In this document: positions 38,094-49,367 of the stretch, in pieces
How positions within the stretch are numbered: position 1 is the stretch's first letter
How the letters are laid out: every line of letters starts with the position of its first letter
NCBI GenBank assembly: GCA_022695795.1
Contig: MU404061.1
Span: 248,001-312,000 of the forward strand
Length of the DNA: 64,000 bases
Reading direction: 5' to 3'
Source: Biscogniauxia marginata
Lineage: Eukaryota > Ascomycota > Sordariomycetes > Xylariales > Xylariaceae
Program-made: the position numbers and the translations under genes
The notes under the pieces: generated by a model
Told to the model about the DNA's origin: nothing
The model's database searches: none
Seen by the model: the letters and a program-made list of their open reading frames with translations, nothing else

Positions 38094-41000
38094 AGCACCC
38101 TATCAGAATATTTTCTGGCCAACCACATCGAAAAGCAGGCCCGGGCCATGCAACTTCTCTCACAGCCAAGCCCCTACCTGCCGTACGAATCCAGCTTAGG
38201 GTTGCCCGTGCATGTGTGTATGCGCGTGTGTGATGTGCACGTGTGTGTATATACCTAGGTAGTATCAAACCAATCGGAGCCAACCTTTTTCTTAACAACT
38301 GTGCCTCTCGTGCAACCACAGCCACGCGAGATTGTCCTTTTTTTTTTTTTTTTCGGCCTGTGCCCAGGCACCGGCAAATCGGATTTAAGAGGATTTATCA
38401 TAGGTAGTAGCTGAGTTATAGATATAGCAAGCTGTAGGCAAAGCTGATGACTGCAGGGTTATTATTCACCCTAGATCATCCCTCCTCCCTACCCCCCGCT
38501 AACTCTTGGCCATCCAAGATGTATTTTTTTTACCGAAATGGGCACAGAAAACGACGTGAAGGGCCTTTATTGCAATTGGCACATATACACACACACATGT
38601 GCAAGCAATACGTATGTAATAAGTCTCCTGCATGTAAATGCGCCCCAGCCAACCCAGCCAGCCTGCACATACATGTTCCCCCTTCCCCCCCTATACAGCA
38701 AAGCACCAATCTGCGAAGCGAGCTTACGCCCTCCCGCTCGAGAGAATAAGCCATGCCTTCTTACAACGCATAACTTGTTCAGCCCCTCTTCGGTCACGAC
38801 TCGGGACCGAAAATTTTTCTTCGGTACCGAGGTTTCTATTTTTTTTTTAACCCGGGTCTGCCTAATGGTTTTGGTCTCGGAAAGCGAGGTAAGGTGGTAA
38901 GTGGTATTGTGAGTTATGAGGCCGGGCTTGGTTGATGCAAATTTTGGGGAGGGGGGCTAAAGATTTGTTGATACATGGCTAGTACGGTTTAGATACGGCG
39001 GATTTTACTAGGTAGGTAGTTAGGTAACTTACTTAACTCCGGAGTATAGGGTTTTTTTTTGGAGAAGGAGGGAGGGCGGGGTTGATTGCTTTCTTTCGTT
39101 TTTTTCCTTGACAGCTCGCTTACTTAAAACATGTAACATTCAAGAGAGTCTCCGTTAAATGTTGGCAGGGGTTCAGGTAACTCTTCGTCATAGTCTTCCA
39201 TAGTCACACCATCTGCTTGTATCTATAAGTACCTAGTTTCTCGATTTATCTCTATTAAAACTAGGTACTTCTAGCTACAACAGGCCTTAATACACTCACT
39301 CTATGGTCTACCTAGTGTTTATCAAGAAATCTCATAAGTCTTAGTAGCTACCCAACTAGACCTGGGATAAGTTGTCGATAGATGGAGTGAAACTATTTGT
39401 GTAGAATTTAATAGTTGATACCCCTGAATGGTGTATGTGTATGTGCATGCAGTATCTTCATGGGTTTTGCGGGGGCCAAGTGTTTTCGACCATGGTCCTT
39501 TTCTCTCTTCTCTCTCTCTCTCTTCCCCAACTTAACAAGGATAAGCCGGGAGCCCGCGCATATGGATTCCCTAGGATCCCTGGCAGCGAAATATAAAGAC
39601 CCCAAATCCAAAATACTCCGCTCATTTTCTTTATTACGTCATCTTCCCTTGTGGGGTTTATCTTATTCCATTTCATTTCAGTTCAGTTTACCTTGGGTAT
39701 GGTGATACAGGGATTGTGGGGACTGGGTTGGAACTTGGAACTGGAACTTGGGGTAAGAGATTATCATTCAGTTCTGTCAGCGGAGAAGAAGAGGAGTTCG
39801 AGGGGGCTCGAGGATTCAACATTACATACAGTACAGTAACGCTGGGCATTTTCAACGAAACTTTTTTCTCCCCTCCCCCTCTTCCCCCCCTTTTTTTTGA
39901 TTGGGTGAAAACTCGAGATGGCCTCGTATGGCAGCGGTAGGGATGGCCCGAGTAAAACAGGAGCGACCGATGAGCCTAGCGCCGCCTCATCCCCTCCTCT
40001 ACTGTTGAATGTAGGTAGATAAATTAGCGAATCATCTTCGTCCACAACTCTCCGAACGAGCGGGCGCGAGTAAGCAGCCCGACCAGGTTCCTATAGAGAC
40101 CCTGACCTTGTAAGTTCCTCCTCCATTACCCTTCTCGGTCGCCAAGTAGAACCACGGGCACTAAAACTCCTACATGCTTATTCCAATTCTGATACATCCC
40201 ACATTCGTCCCGTAGCCGGATCGGCAACTATGTATGCCTAGCTCCTGGTGAGTTCCTGTCTATGATCAGCGTGGCCTTGGCTCTTCCTGGCCACCGACGA
40301 TGTGTGTTTTATATATTTATATATATCTGTGTTTATCTAAATCCATCCGTGGAACTTTTTGCGGCCGCGGACGTCGTGCATATGCACATCGATGCACATC
40401 GCCACCTCGGTTGTGTTAAGTTACATCGAGGTGAACGTAGCAATTCTGCATCTCGGCCACGTGTCCCAGGTACGTAAGCGGCTCTGCGACCCCTTATCAT
40501 TAGGTACCATCGTGGGAGAGCAGAGGTGTGTACACTAGATGGTGACTAAGTGCCGGCCAGTGTAACGCTACAGAGGTGCTATCCATAGTGTGTGCATGCA
40601 CGCATGCTCATGCAAGGACGCCTTTTTCAGGTTATACGAAGTGGCTGTCGTGGCGTCTCAGGCACTAAAGGGGTAGATCAGATTACGGAGTAAGGAAGCT
40701 GGCCATATTAGACACCGAGGACCGGACCGGCCACCCCGTCCCGTCACTACTAGGTAATCTCCGGCACAGATCGGTAGGGGGCCCCCACTTCGGTGCCGAA
40801 GACAATTGCAGTAGTAATGCCAGGTTGGCAGCTTACCCTACGCAGTACTTATGCAACCCCTACGATGGCTCCGTATCATCCGGTACCGAGTAGGCGGTAC
40901 CGAAACTTCCGGCCCCATGGTCTTGGTATTGATACAGCGTAACGTCTGAGTGCAAGTGATGATAGAGCTATCTTCTAGTTTCTATCAGTCACCACTTTTT

Positions 41001-42741
41001 GTCTTCAAGGGAACCGTGCAGCCTTGAGAACTCGGCATGACTTGGGCGAAACGCACTTACGTGATGGAAGGCCCCAATAGACAAACAGGACTTTCGAGGT
41101 CATTCCAAGTCAGATACGCATTCCGTAGATCTCGAGTTAATTGTTACAGTTTGTGGTCGTATGGTTTTGTCGTTGCTAGATTGCTGTTGCTTCTAATTAC
41201 TCCAACTCCTGAATAGTCTCTATCACTGCAATCACCTTCTCTACCTATAGAACAGTTTATATATATATCAATTGACATGATAATTATTACAATACCCACA
41301 AAACCAAATATTTCCTCGCTTTTATATACTCAATAACATTTCTATTCTGAAAATCGAGATGACTCTTAGTCGCTATCTTAAGTAACCATTAACCTTCGTC
41401 TCCTTCATCACTAACAGAAAGATATACTTGTTAATAACAACCAATCTTGTTTAAACGACCAATGTACAATTCTCCATCTCACACAGTTAATATCCTCTCA
41501 TCGTTATCAAACACGTACGTTACACATAACAAGTTACATGACCATATTGAATCCATGCATATAATGAACATAGTTAAGCGGGGAAAGGGGCATAACGTGA
41601 CGATTTTTTGTAAAAATCTCACAATATACATGGAATTTTGTTTAGGGAGAAGGAAAAAAGACAAGAAAAGATAAACCCGGTATTTCAGAAGAGTTTCGTA
41701 ACCTTTTACAAATCGAATTAGATTGAAGCAGGTTGCATTTGAGTCTTCAGTGAGAAACCCGGCTGTTACACGTATTGAAGCTGTTTAAGCCAGAGAGTTC
41801 CTCTAGTACTAAACTCTGCGTCTCAGTCCCATCACTTTTACCCGTTATTATGGTTTGGTTGAGTATAGTAATAGAGCCTTTTATCCCGTATCCTGAGCGC
41901 AGTCTTATGCGTACTACGAGAGCTTCCCGCGCTTCGACCGCGAGTCCCCTTTTCTTTTGTACTAGGGGAAGGCCGATGGTCGATTATTCCGCACTGTACT
42001 ATTGGATCGACACAGTCGCGATCTTTTTTCGTCCTCGTAGCTGAAATCACATCGCGTTATCATTCAACCAGCCTAGGATACGTTCCGCCTGAGGGCTTCA
42101 TGTGTCGTCACAGTATTTGATTATACATTAGGTATAGTAATTGAATATCTCCAAGTCCCATCAAGAGCTCGTGACAGGTGGGAGCTAAAAAGCAAAAGAA
42201 GTACTGCTAGGAACCGCTGTTGGTAACCGCCGGTGGGAAACCGGACCTAGCTCCGCATGTTGTACGCCCAATAAGGGACAAACTAAAAAGAAAGGAAACA
42301 AGGAGGGGGACGAATGGAGAACAGACATGCATCTGCACATGTCTATATGCGTACCACATGTACGCGTGTCCCTGTGCACGGCATACGCGGCCCAAATCCA
42401 CGATTAAAGAAAAGGGGGGGGAGGCATCTCTGAAGTGACACGGGCACCGCATAATGGCAGGTATCTAATCTATCTGTACCTATAGAAATCGTATGTAGGA
42501 GAGAGGGTACCTGCAGCATCTGACACGTTGGACACTTACACAACGTAGCCAGTTTCGGTACGGACTGGTCCGGCCGAAGCTTTGCATGAGGCCACATACA
42601 TATATATGCCTAATAGATGCTTTTTGTAAGAGAGGGTGCGAAACGTGATACATATGGGGGTTTAAGGCTAGTTTTCTTTCTCTTGTTAATCATTATACAA
42701 TGAACCGTACAGCCAAGAACTCATCATGTAATGTAATTGAA

Positions 42742-42760
42742 CCCCCCCCCCCCCCCCCCC
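42742..42760 (+). repeat. C19 homopolymer
   Basis: Nineteen consecutive cytosines followed by TCCTTTCCCC. Long C runs are unusual and could be a sequencing-length artefact. Confidence 0.9.
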
Positions 42761-43020
42761 TCCTTTCCCCTTTTGCAAGTTACCTAGGTGCCTAGGTAGG
42801 TAGATATCAAAGATGCTTGGGTTAGGTCACTGCAGCTTGAAATTGTGTCGTACGTAAATTCTTTTTTCATCTCCCACGAATCACTGAGTCCGCGATAATA
42901 AAACGTCAACCGCAGGTTTTACCCATGCCTACGAGAAAAACATGATCGAGTGTTCCATCGTGAAGTCGTAGACATGGTAAGCTATAGAAATAACTTAAAG
43001 ATGAGCGTTAGAAAACCCGA

Positions 43021-43042
43021 CCCCAACCCCAACCCTAACCCT
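43021..43042 (+). repeat. Short interstitial telomere-like repeat
   Basis: CCCCAACCCCAACCCTAACC and two more bases: two perfect CCCTAA-type units flanked by two CCCCAA variants. Fungal telomeres are TTAGGG/CCCTAA. Four units are few, so this may be chance or a repair scar. Confidence 0.4.
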
Positions 43043-43397
43043 CCCCGGGGTGAGAGACCACTAAAAAGCCTTAAACAGGTATGTTTCCTCGGACGTTCTA
43101 GGAGGTAGCTGTGATCTAGGTTGGTAGCGGTAAGGATATGGCGTGATTTTGCAAGCCGTAGCATAGAGTCTTTACCAAAGACTAGATTACCAACACCCGG
43201 GAACATCGCAGAGAAGCCGAGCATAGAAAAAGGGGTAAGCCAGATTGAAGATCTATATTCTTTTTCTTCTCTTCTCCTCCCCTCCCCTCCATTGTATCAG
43301 ACCACCCCCAAGATACCTGCGTAATCAACTCCCCAGCGAGACCAAACCAACCAACCAAACCCCGCGCGATTCCATCACCATCACCTTTCCACATACT

Positions 43398-45092
43398 TCA
43401 ACACCTGACCACGATCCGCCCCACCCCGCGGCTGACGCACGCCAGCATGTTCCCCTCCTTCAAGCCGTCGTCGATAGCGACGCCGCGGTGAAGCACCCGC
43501 CCCGCGCGGACCTCCACCATGCACGCGCCGCAGCTCCCCGCGAGGCACGACGAGTCGACGTCGAAGCCGGCCTCGCCGAGGACCTGCAGCAGGGACTTGT
43601 GGCGGGGCACGCGCAGGACGCGCCCCGCCGGCTGGACCTCGGCCTCGAAGGGGTCGCCCGTGCCCGCGGCCGCGCCGCCGCCGAATTCCTCGAGGTGGAC
43701 GTGCGACCGCGGGTAGCCCCGGTCCGTGGCGAGCCTGCCGCACTCGTCGAGGAGCGGCGCCGGGCCGCTGCAGTAGAGCATGGCTTCGGGGTCGTTGCTG
43801 TCTACGGGAGCGGGCACGATATCGGCGGCGCGCAGTCGCTGGCCCTCGGCCTTGGCGTAGATCTTGGTTTGCGGGGGCAGCCGGTCGAGGTAGGCAGCCT
43901 CCTGGCGGCTGCGGACGGCGTAGTGGACTTCGAACTGTGCGGATGTTTCTGCTAGGGCTTTGATGTCGTTTAGGAAAGCCGTGACGCCTATCCCTCCGAT
44001 AATGAATATGTGCCTCTTGGCTCCCGGGGAGTGTATGGCCTCCTGGCCGCTGGATGAACTATGGCCCTTTGCTACCTGCAGCGAGTCTCCGACTTTGAAA
44101 CAGTCGTGTAGATAGACCGACCCGCCGCGCGAGTTATCGTCCCTTGCGATGCCGAGCTCGAACGAGCGCATATCCCCTGATACCACCGAGTAAGCGCGGG
44201 TGAACTTGGACTCGGGGCCGAACCTCAGTCGCACGTGGGGGAAGCGGCCGAACTGCAGGTCCTTCGGACTAATGTCGTCATCCTCGGCGACGAAGACAAA
44301 CCTCTGGATTCTCGGCGTCACTGGTCCCTTTTCTACCAACTTGTAAGAGTTCCACGGCACTGCGACGTCGCCTTGTAGCCGACCAGTCATGTCCTCACGG
44401 CCGGCGACTAATCGCTTCTGGAACAATTCGATGAACTCTGCGCTGAGCCCCGGTAGCTCGCGAGCTTCTGCCACTGCCTCCATGTTGTTCATATCTTTGT
44501 AGAGGACGTGCTGCAGCCTTGAAAGCGGCCATCGCGGGTTGATACGCTCGATCAGCTCCATCTCGTCGCCCGCTTGGACGTACCCTTCCTGGAGCACGCG
44601 GTAATACCACCCGGTACGACCTGTTTTCTGGGCCAAGCTTGACATCTTCTTGTACTCGAAGCGGTGGTTTAGCTTGTAGCAAGGCTGGCGAGTCATGGTC
44701 ACCTGGATGATGACGTCTGGACCGAGTCGGAATTTGTCCCCGACACAGACGTTGCTCTCGGAGAGATGCCGCGTCGATATGTTCTCGCCGAAAGCACCAA
44801 CATTGAACTTTTGTTCGCGGTCTGGAAGCGTCTTCTTCCATGACGCATAGTGTTTGGGGTCATATTGGTGGATAGCATTATCCGGGCTCCGGTGCGGCGG
44901 GTAGTCCCGCTCATCGCCTTCGAATCCTGCCACGGTGAGGCGGACCCTTCCCTCATGGGGCTGCTTGTTGATGGCGGAGGTGATCTTGACACCTGCCAGG
45001 GGTCTTATTTTTCCTGTTCTTAAGCTTAGCAAAATGTCCTTCGGGGGTAATGGCGCCAGGTCAGAATCTGACCCGAAAACGTAGGACCCCAT
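43398..45092 (-). CDS. MOSC domain - phthalate-dioxygenase-reductase-type flavoprotein - [2Fe-2S] ferredoxin fusion
   Basis: A single exon of 564 residues. The start is the ATG at 45092 in context CAACAATGG; the frame continues upstream only from a TTG. Three modules are visible. Residues 20-230 are a MOSC domain of YiiM type, with the conserved cysteine Cys138 in TRQPCYKLNHR, GAFGENI, and the GWYYRVLQEG ending. Residues about 240-460 are a ferredoxin-NADP-reductase-like unit, with flavin motif RAYSVVS (299-305) and nucleotide motif GGIGVTAF (366-373). Residues 470-564 are a plant-type ferredoxin with cysteines 516, 521, 524 and 552 (C-x4-C-x2-C-x27-C). Known parts: MOSC domains bind molybdenum cofactor or sulfur carriers, and PDR reductases pass electrons from NAD(P)H through flavin to 2Fe-2S. 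The fusion probably feeds electrons to a Mo-dependent reduction such as N-hydroxylated or oxidised substrates, which is inference. The last 120 codons are much more GC-rich than the rest. Confidence 0.9.
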   Translation of the reverse strand: MGSYVFGSDSDLAPLPPKDILLSLRTGKIRPLAGVKITSAINKQPHEGRVRLTVAGFEGDERDYPPHRSPDNAIHQYDPKHYASWKKTLPDREQKFNVGAFGENISTRHLSESNVCVGDKFRLGPDVIIQVTMTRQPCYKLNHRFEYKKMSSLAQKTGRTGWYYRVLQEGYVQAGDEMELIERINPRWPLSRLQHVLYKDMNNMEAVAEARELPGLSAEFIELFQKRLVAGREDMTGRLQGDVAVPWNSYKLVEKGPVTPRIQRFVFVAEDDDISPKDLQFGRFPHVRLRFGPESKFTRAYSVVSGDMRSFELGIARDDNSRGGSVYLHDCFKVGDSLQVAKGHSSSSGQEAIHSPGAKRHIFIIGGIGVTAFLNDIKALAETSAQFEVHYAVRSRQEAAYLDRLPPQTKIYAKAEGQRLRAADIVPAPVDSNDPEAMLYCSGPAPLLDECGRLATDRGYPRSHVHLEEFGGGAAAGTGDPFEAEVQPAGRVLRVPRHKSLLQVLGEAGFDVDSSCLAGSCGACMVEVRAGRVLHRGVAIDDGLKEGNMLACVSRGVGRIVVRC

Positions 45093-46519
45093 TGTTGGGG
45101 ACTTATGAGAAAGAGCTCGTTGACGACGGCGCTCTGATAGAAGAAATACGGAGGGCTGTTCCGCTGTGGTCAATGGCTAGACGAGGATGGCCGGTCGTAT
45201 GAAAAATTGGTAGAAAGCGGCGGACTAAAAAATACTCCAACGTCGCCGATGCAGCAGCACTTTCGCCCAATTCATAGCCCGGCCTAACCCGTATAGGAAT
45301 TATTACTACGCTTGCTATGCAATCCCCCGCTTCCCGTGCCATTCCAGCGATTCAATATTGCCGAATTACACAGCGACAAACATAAGAGAAATGTGAGTTA
45401 ACACCATAGTTGATATGAAGAGACCATTAAATATACTCTTTGACATCGAGACACATTAAACTGGGATACATAGGTAGTTTATCATTTTGAGAACCAGAGG
45501 AGAGGAAATCTTGCGCATAGTTAAACCATATATTTAGCAAGAGAGACTTCAAATCGAGAGGTGTAAGGATATTTACTATGAATATAAGAATATAACCTGA
45601 CATATTCCTAAAAGGTACATTTTACTGCTAATTAAACCTTCCTACTACAATTATCGATCAAGACCTTTATGACCTAGTTGTATATTACTAGGAATATACC
45701 TTGTATTAGGTATATAACAACGATGAAGATTGACACCTGTCAGGCTATGAAGCATCGTTTGTCCAACATAGTCCTCGACTCGTCAGATCATACACGATAA
45801 ACGGGGACATTCTATATTGATACTCACATACATATATATAGCAGCTAGTTTAGAGTTCTAGGCTTCATTAAGAATCTATCATGTCCATTCTTTTAACTAA
45901 GAAGAGAAAGAGAGACAGACATAGCATGTGCGGCCAAGCTAATATATCATGTATATAAAAGATGCCATTAATATAAGCAACCCATCAGTCTTTATTCAAC
46001 ATGCCAAGATATCGAGTTACTCAAGTCCTTCAATTCAAGCCTTGCACCACCTAGCCGGCCCCTTTTAACGTTGTAGGTTTCGAAAGTATAAGTATAACAA
46101 CCAAGAATACAACCAAAACCAGTTTCACAGCACTTATTTATAAGAAACAAAACTACGTTTGGACCTACCTATATGCCCACCTACGTTTAATAGCACGCAG
46201 TATCTTCCGAGGAACCACCAATTACTAAGAAATTCGATCGAGTTGTGTTAGCATAACCAAGTAATTAACGCACCGGGCCCATCCCGGCCAGCACAGAGGG
46301 CCCCCCATTCCGTTCCATTCATCATTATATACAAAAAACTTTTTTATCATCATCCATTCCATTTCCTGTTTCGTGACCCGTACGAGGTATTGAGTATGGA
46401 TTTCTAGTGTCCTCTTTCTATACAATACCTTACCGTTACCCCCCCTTGCCTCCTTGCCCCCGCAACGCCTCCAGCAATATATTCCAGCTGCCTATCCCTC
46501 CCTCTCCATTCCCTTATTT
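45093..46519. other. AT-rich intergenic island
   Basis: About 45350-46250 is AT-rich, dense in TATA/ATAT and nearly free of CG. No gene or repeat unit could be resolved. It could be a RIP-mutated relic or simply AT-rich spacer. Confidence 0.5.
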
Positions 46520-48858
46520 TCAGAGCCCTCTTGTCGCTCGCCCATTGATGTGCCGTCGTCCGTTTAAGGTTGACGTATTCGTGGTGACACCGTAAGGATG
46601 CAGCTTCACCGGGCGTTTCTTAGCAGGCAGTGAGTTAAGGGCTTCCCACATCTCCATGATGCCGGCCCGGTGGGCGGGCAGCATGCTGTACTGCAGGGAG
46701 TAGAGGTTTTTGCGGTGGATAGGAGGGACAAAACGGCCGGTCACGAGGCAGAACAAGACTCGTGGCGATAGGTAGTGCTTGCGTATCCGGTGGCCCATCT
46801 GGAAGTATTGATGAAACATGGCTGTGAAGGGTAGAGGGGTGGGCTGTGGGCTGTTAGCTTAGTCACGGGGTATTGTTTTCTTCGTGGGCTACATACTTTG
46901 AGGTATATGACCGAGGTTGGGGGTGGTGGAGAGGTCAACGATGTAGATGACTTCGAATTATTACTAAGTCTATGTTGGGTATCACGAAGTTCAAAACGTA
47001 TGCCGCCTACATATGATTAGCACTGAACGGATAGGACTTGTTGGTATCTAGCCTTACCAGGAAGACGCCGCGGGTCCTTGGCCCTGAGCATCAAAGCGAA
47101 TAGTGGGAAATGATTGAGACAAGAAAGTAAAGTGTCAAAGACGGCCTTGAACGAGATGATAATCATGCGCGCAAGGGCAAAGTTGAGGTAAAAGACGACC
47201 ACTGTCGGCAGAAGGAAGAAAAGTAGGGTGAATAGGATGGTGCCAACAAGGAGTTGGTCTAGGTCGTAGTCACAGGAATCGACTCGGTTTCGTAAGACAT
47301 TATACTTCTTGCCCCGGAATAGCTGGAACAGGGAGAGTAGGATGGTAAGCTGCCAATGAAAAATGCGAGCGGAGGCGAGGTAGAACGAATAGATGTGGAT
47401 TGTGAGCATCGAGAGCAGGTCTGAGAAAAGGGCAATTGGCATACTGGCGCCGGCAAAGCTCGAGAAGCCAATAAACCAGACGATATGAGGCAGCAGAGGT
47501 TGTAAGGTCTGGATGCAGCTGGACCAGTAGTCTATAACCCAGAGGAAGAGGTCACCAAGAAAGAGTGCCAATTCGCTGTTCAGTTTCAGACCGGCTGGCC
47601 AGCCCATGAGCCACGAGATGCTGTTTTGCAACGCGTGGATCGTGTACTTCCCCAGCAGCATACTGATCGTGTCCGCCACCCATGCTGCGTTCTCGATGAT
47701 GTACGACCCGAGTGCGATGCCGATAATGACATCGTTTGCTACAAGCCATAGGCTGTTGTAGAAGCGAATGTAATCGGGGTGACTCGTAGTAACGCTCTCC
47801 CAGTCGTTTTTGCGCAATCGTAGTTTCACGTACTGCATGGGCCAGTAGCAAAATTGCTGAAGGCGAATCTCGACCTGTTGCGCCGTAGCTGAGATGTCCT
47901 TCAGCGCAGGCGAACTCGGACGAGCTCTCCACTCGAGCACCAAAAGGAGGACCTCGGCGGCGAGTCTATGGCCCAAGAGAGCAAGGATGAAAACCCGCCG
48001 GACGATGGGAAAGACATAGAGAATGATCATGTCCCAGATACACAGAAGCACGTAGTCTCTCATAGTCGTCGCATGCTCCACCACCCGTTCCGACACGCTC
48101 AGCGTACGTTTCGGCCGGGGTCCGATTAGCGGAACATTCTTCTGCAGCAGATGTTCGAGTTCCCAGGCCCAATTGATCTGGTTCACGATCTTGGCCAGAG
48201 CGCTATCCTTCTGTGATGGCGCATGTCCAACGACCGAGTGGTACCTCAGCTTCCCAACCAGCAGCGTCTTTTTCTGTTTGTTCTTGCGCTCCTGCTTCTC
48301 ATCCTCGGCTTCGGGCCCATCGGAAACGCTATAGAGCGACAAGTCATCCTTATCGGTGAGGGACAAGGCAATTGGAGTCAGCGAGATGTACTGCATCCGA
48401 AGCGGATTTGGCCTTTCGAATACTATGGTCTGAATGCTCGACGCCTTGGGACAGGTAATACATGGCACTCGTTTGTGAGGGCCTGTCGCGGCTCGCACCC
48501 ACGACGGGTCAGGATCGCTATCGGGAGAGGGATTCGTGAGACCAAGAACATGCATGGACGGCTGGCCACAGAGTTCGAAGATTCGAGGGATGGAGTGGGG
48601 GGCGCTCCGTAGAAGTATGCCCGTCTTCAGGGCGTTTTCGACGCTTCTCGGCTATGCTCGCGTCAGCATTCGACGACCAGGTGCGAAGAGATCGGCGGGG
48701 GCGGAAAAGAAGGATTCGCTCACGTCGACATGATTTAGAACGGCAACGACGACAACATCTGACCCAGAATTCCTCCAGCCAACGATGACGCCCGGAAGAT
48801 CGGATGTCGCGATATCGATTGGCCAGAATACCCTCATCAAACCATCATGCTCTGGCAT
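46520..48858 (-). CDS. gpi1: GPI1 / PIG-Q subunit of GPI-GlcNAc transferase
   Basis: Four exons read on the minus strand: 48858-48724, 48651-47058, 47006-46897 and 46843-46520, 720 residues in all. Introns are 72 nt (GTGAGC...GCTGAC...CATAG), 51 nt (GTAAGG...GTAG) and 53 nt (GTATGT...CACAG), with phases 0, 1, 0. The start MPEHDGLMRVFWP and GVIVGWRNS are typical of fungal Gpi1. Exon 2 adds ENALKTGILLRSAPHSIPRI and the multi-pass membrane part, with hydrophobic helices such as YVLLCIWDMIILYVFPIV, FLLPTVVVFYLNFALARM and HFPLFALMLRAKDPRRLPG. Exon 3 gives GIRFELRDTQHR, and exon 4 gives PLPFTAMFHQYFQMGHRIRK. Gpi1 stabilises the ER complex that makes GlcNAc-phosphatidylinositol, the first step of GPI-anchor synthesis and so of fungal wall-protein anchoring. 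No break seen. Confidence 0.93.
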
Positions 48859-48988
48859 GTCCGGGCGGCGACAGAGGACTCCGGCTAGAAGGAGCCTCTG
48901 CGCCTGAGCTGTTCGCGAGCGGATATTCCCAGGCGCGGCGATCGCGGATGCTTGATTCGTCGGTCAGCTTGGGTCGACATAGGATGTC

Positions 48989-49367
48989 TTAGAGCGGGAG
49001 GTGTAGTACCAGAGTAGCCTCTGTTCGGGCGATTTGTTGCACAGGTATGAAGATAAACAGGAAAGCTAGGCTTAGAAAGCCAAAGCCTTGGGTAGCGCGG
49101 ACCTGCAGAAAAGAATGCCAAGCGTTAGACTCAGTTATTCGGGACGTTTCTCTCTCTCTTCCTCCCTCTCGTCGAGGCTAGATTTCTGGAGAAGACGAGG
49201 AAAGTGGTAGTGGTAGTGGTAGTGGTTGGTGGTAGGGCTGTCCTCACAATTACACCCTTATCCCAGGCGAAGACGGCAAGTTCGTAGAGGCGGGTGACGA
49301 GAGCCCATCGAGCAGTGATATAGCCCGCTACGAAGATAGCTAGGGTCAGGATGGAGAAGGGGTGCAT
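48989..49367 (-). CDS. Small two-helix membrane protein, conserved-looking, unknown function
   Basis: Exons 49367-49248 and 49102-48989 are joined across a 145-nt intron (GTGAGG...TTCTGCAG, phase 0) and give 77 residues. The protein starts MHPFSILTLAIFVAGYITAR, a hydrophobic helix, followed by a short loop LYELAVFAWDKGVI. Exon 2 adds VRATQGFGFLSLAFLFIFIP, a second helix, then VQQIARTEATLVLHLPL and a stop. The unspliced frame would continue into a meaningless Thr-repeat tail encoded by an intronic GGTAGT tandem, so splicing is favoured. The stop lies 130 bp upstream of the GPI1 start on the same strand. Size and hairpin topology fit a small subunit of an ER or mitochondrial membrane complex, but I recognise no family. 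Confidence 0.65.
49200..49230 (-). repeat. GGTAGT tandem within the intron of the 77-aa gene
   Basis: Repeated AGTGGT units on the plus strand in the intron of the small membrane protein gene. Reading through them gives a poly-Thr stretch, a sign that the region is not coding. Confidence 0.75.

Larger units (their letters stand above)
31356..43397. other. 12-kb gene-poor region with simple repeats and palindromes
   Basis: I find no gene I can support. The region is full of TAGGTAGG/CCTACCTA strings and carries exact TACCTAGGTA palindromes at 33975, 34104, 36352 and 38252. Other landmarks are a (GT)n(GA)n tract, a T16 run, a (TC)n run (about 39507-39524), a C19 run and a short telomere-like CCCTAA pair. 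AT content rises at about 41200-41700. No transposase, reverse transcriptase or tRNA pattern was found on either strand. Confidence 0.5.

Noticed and set aside
37882..38325. Frames with Cys-Val and Arg-Glu repeats
   Set aside because: They come from the (GT)n(GA)n microsatellite.
43021..43042. A true chromosome end or telomere scar
   Set aside because: Only two perfect CCCTAA units, with housekeeping genes on both sides; kept as a low-confidence repeat only.
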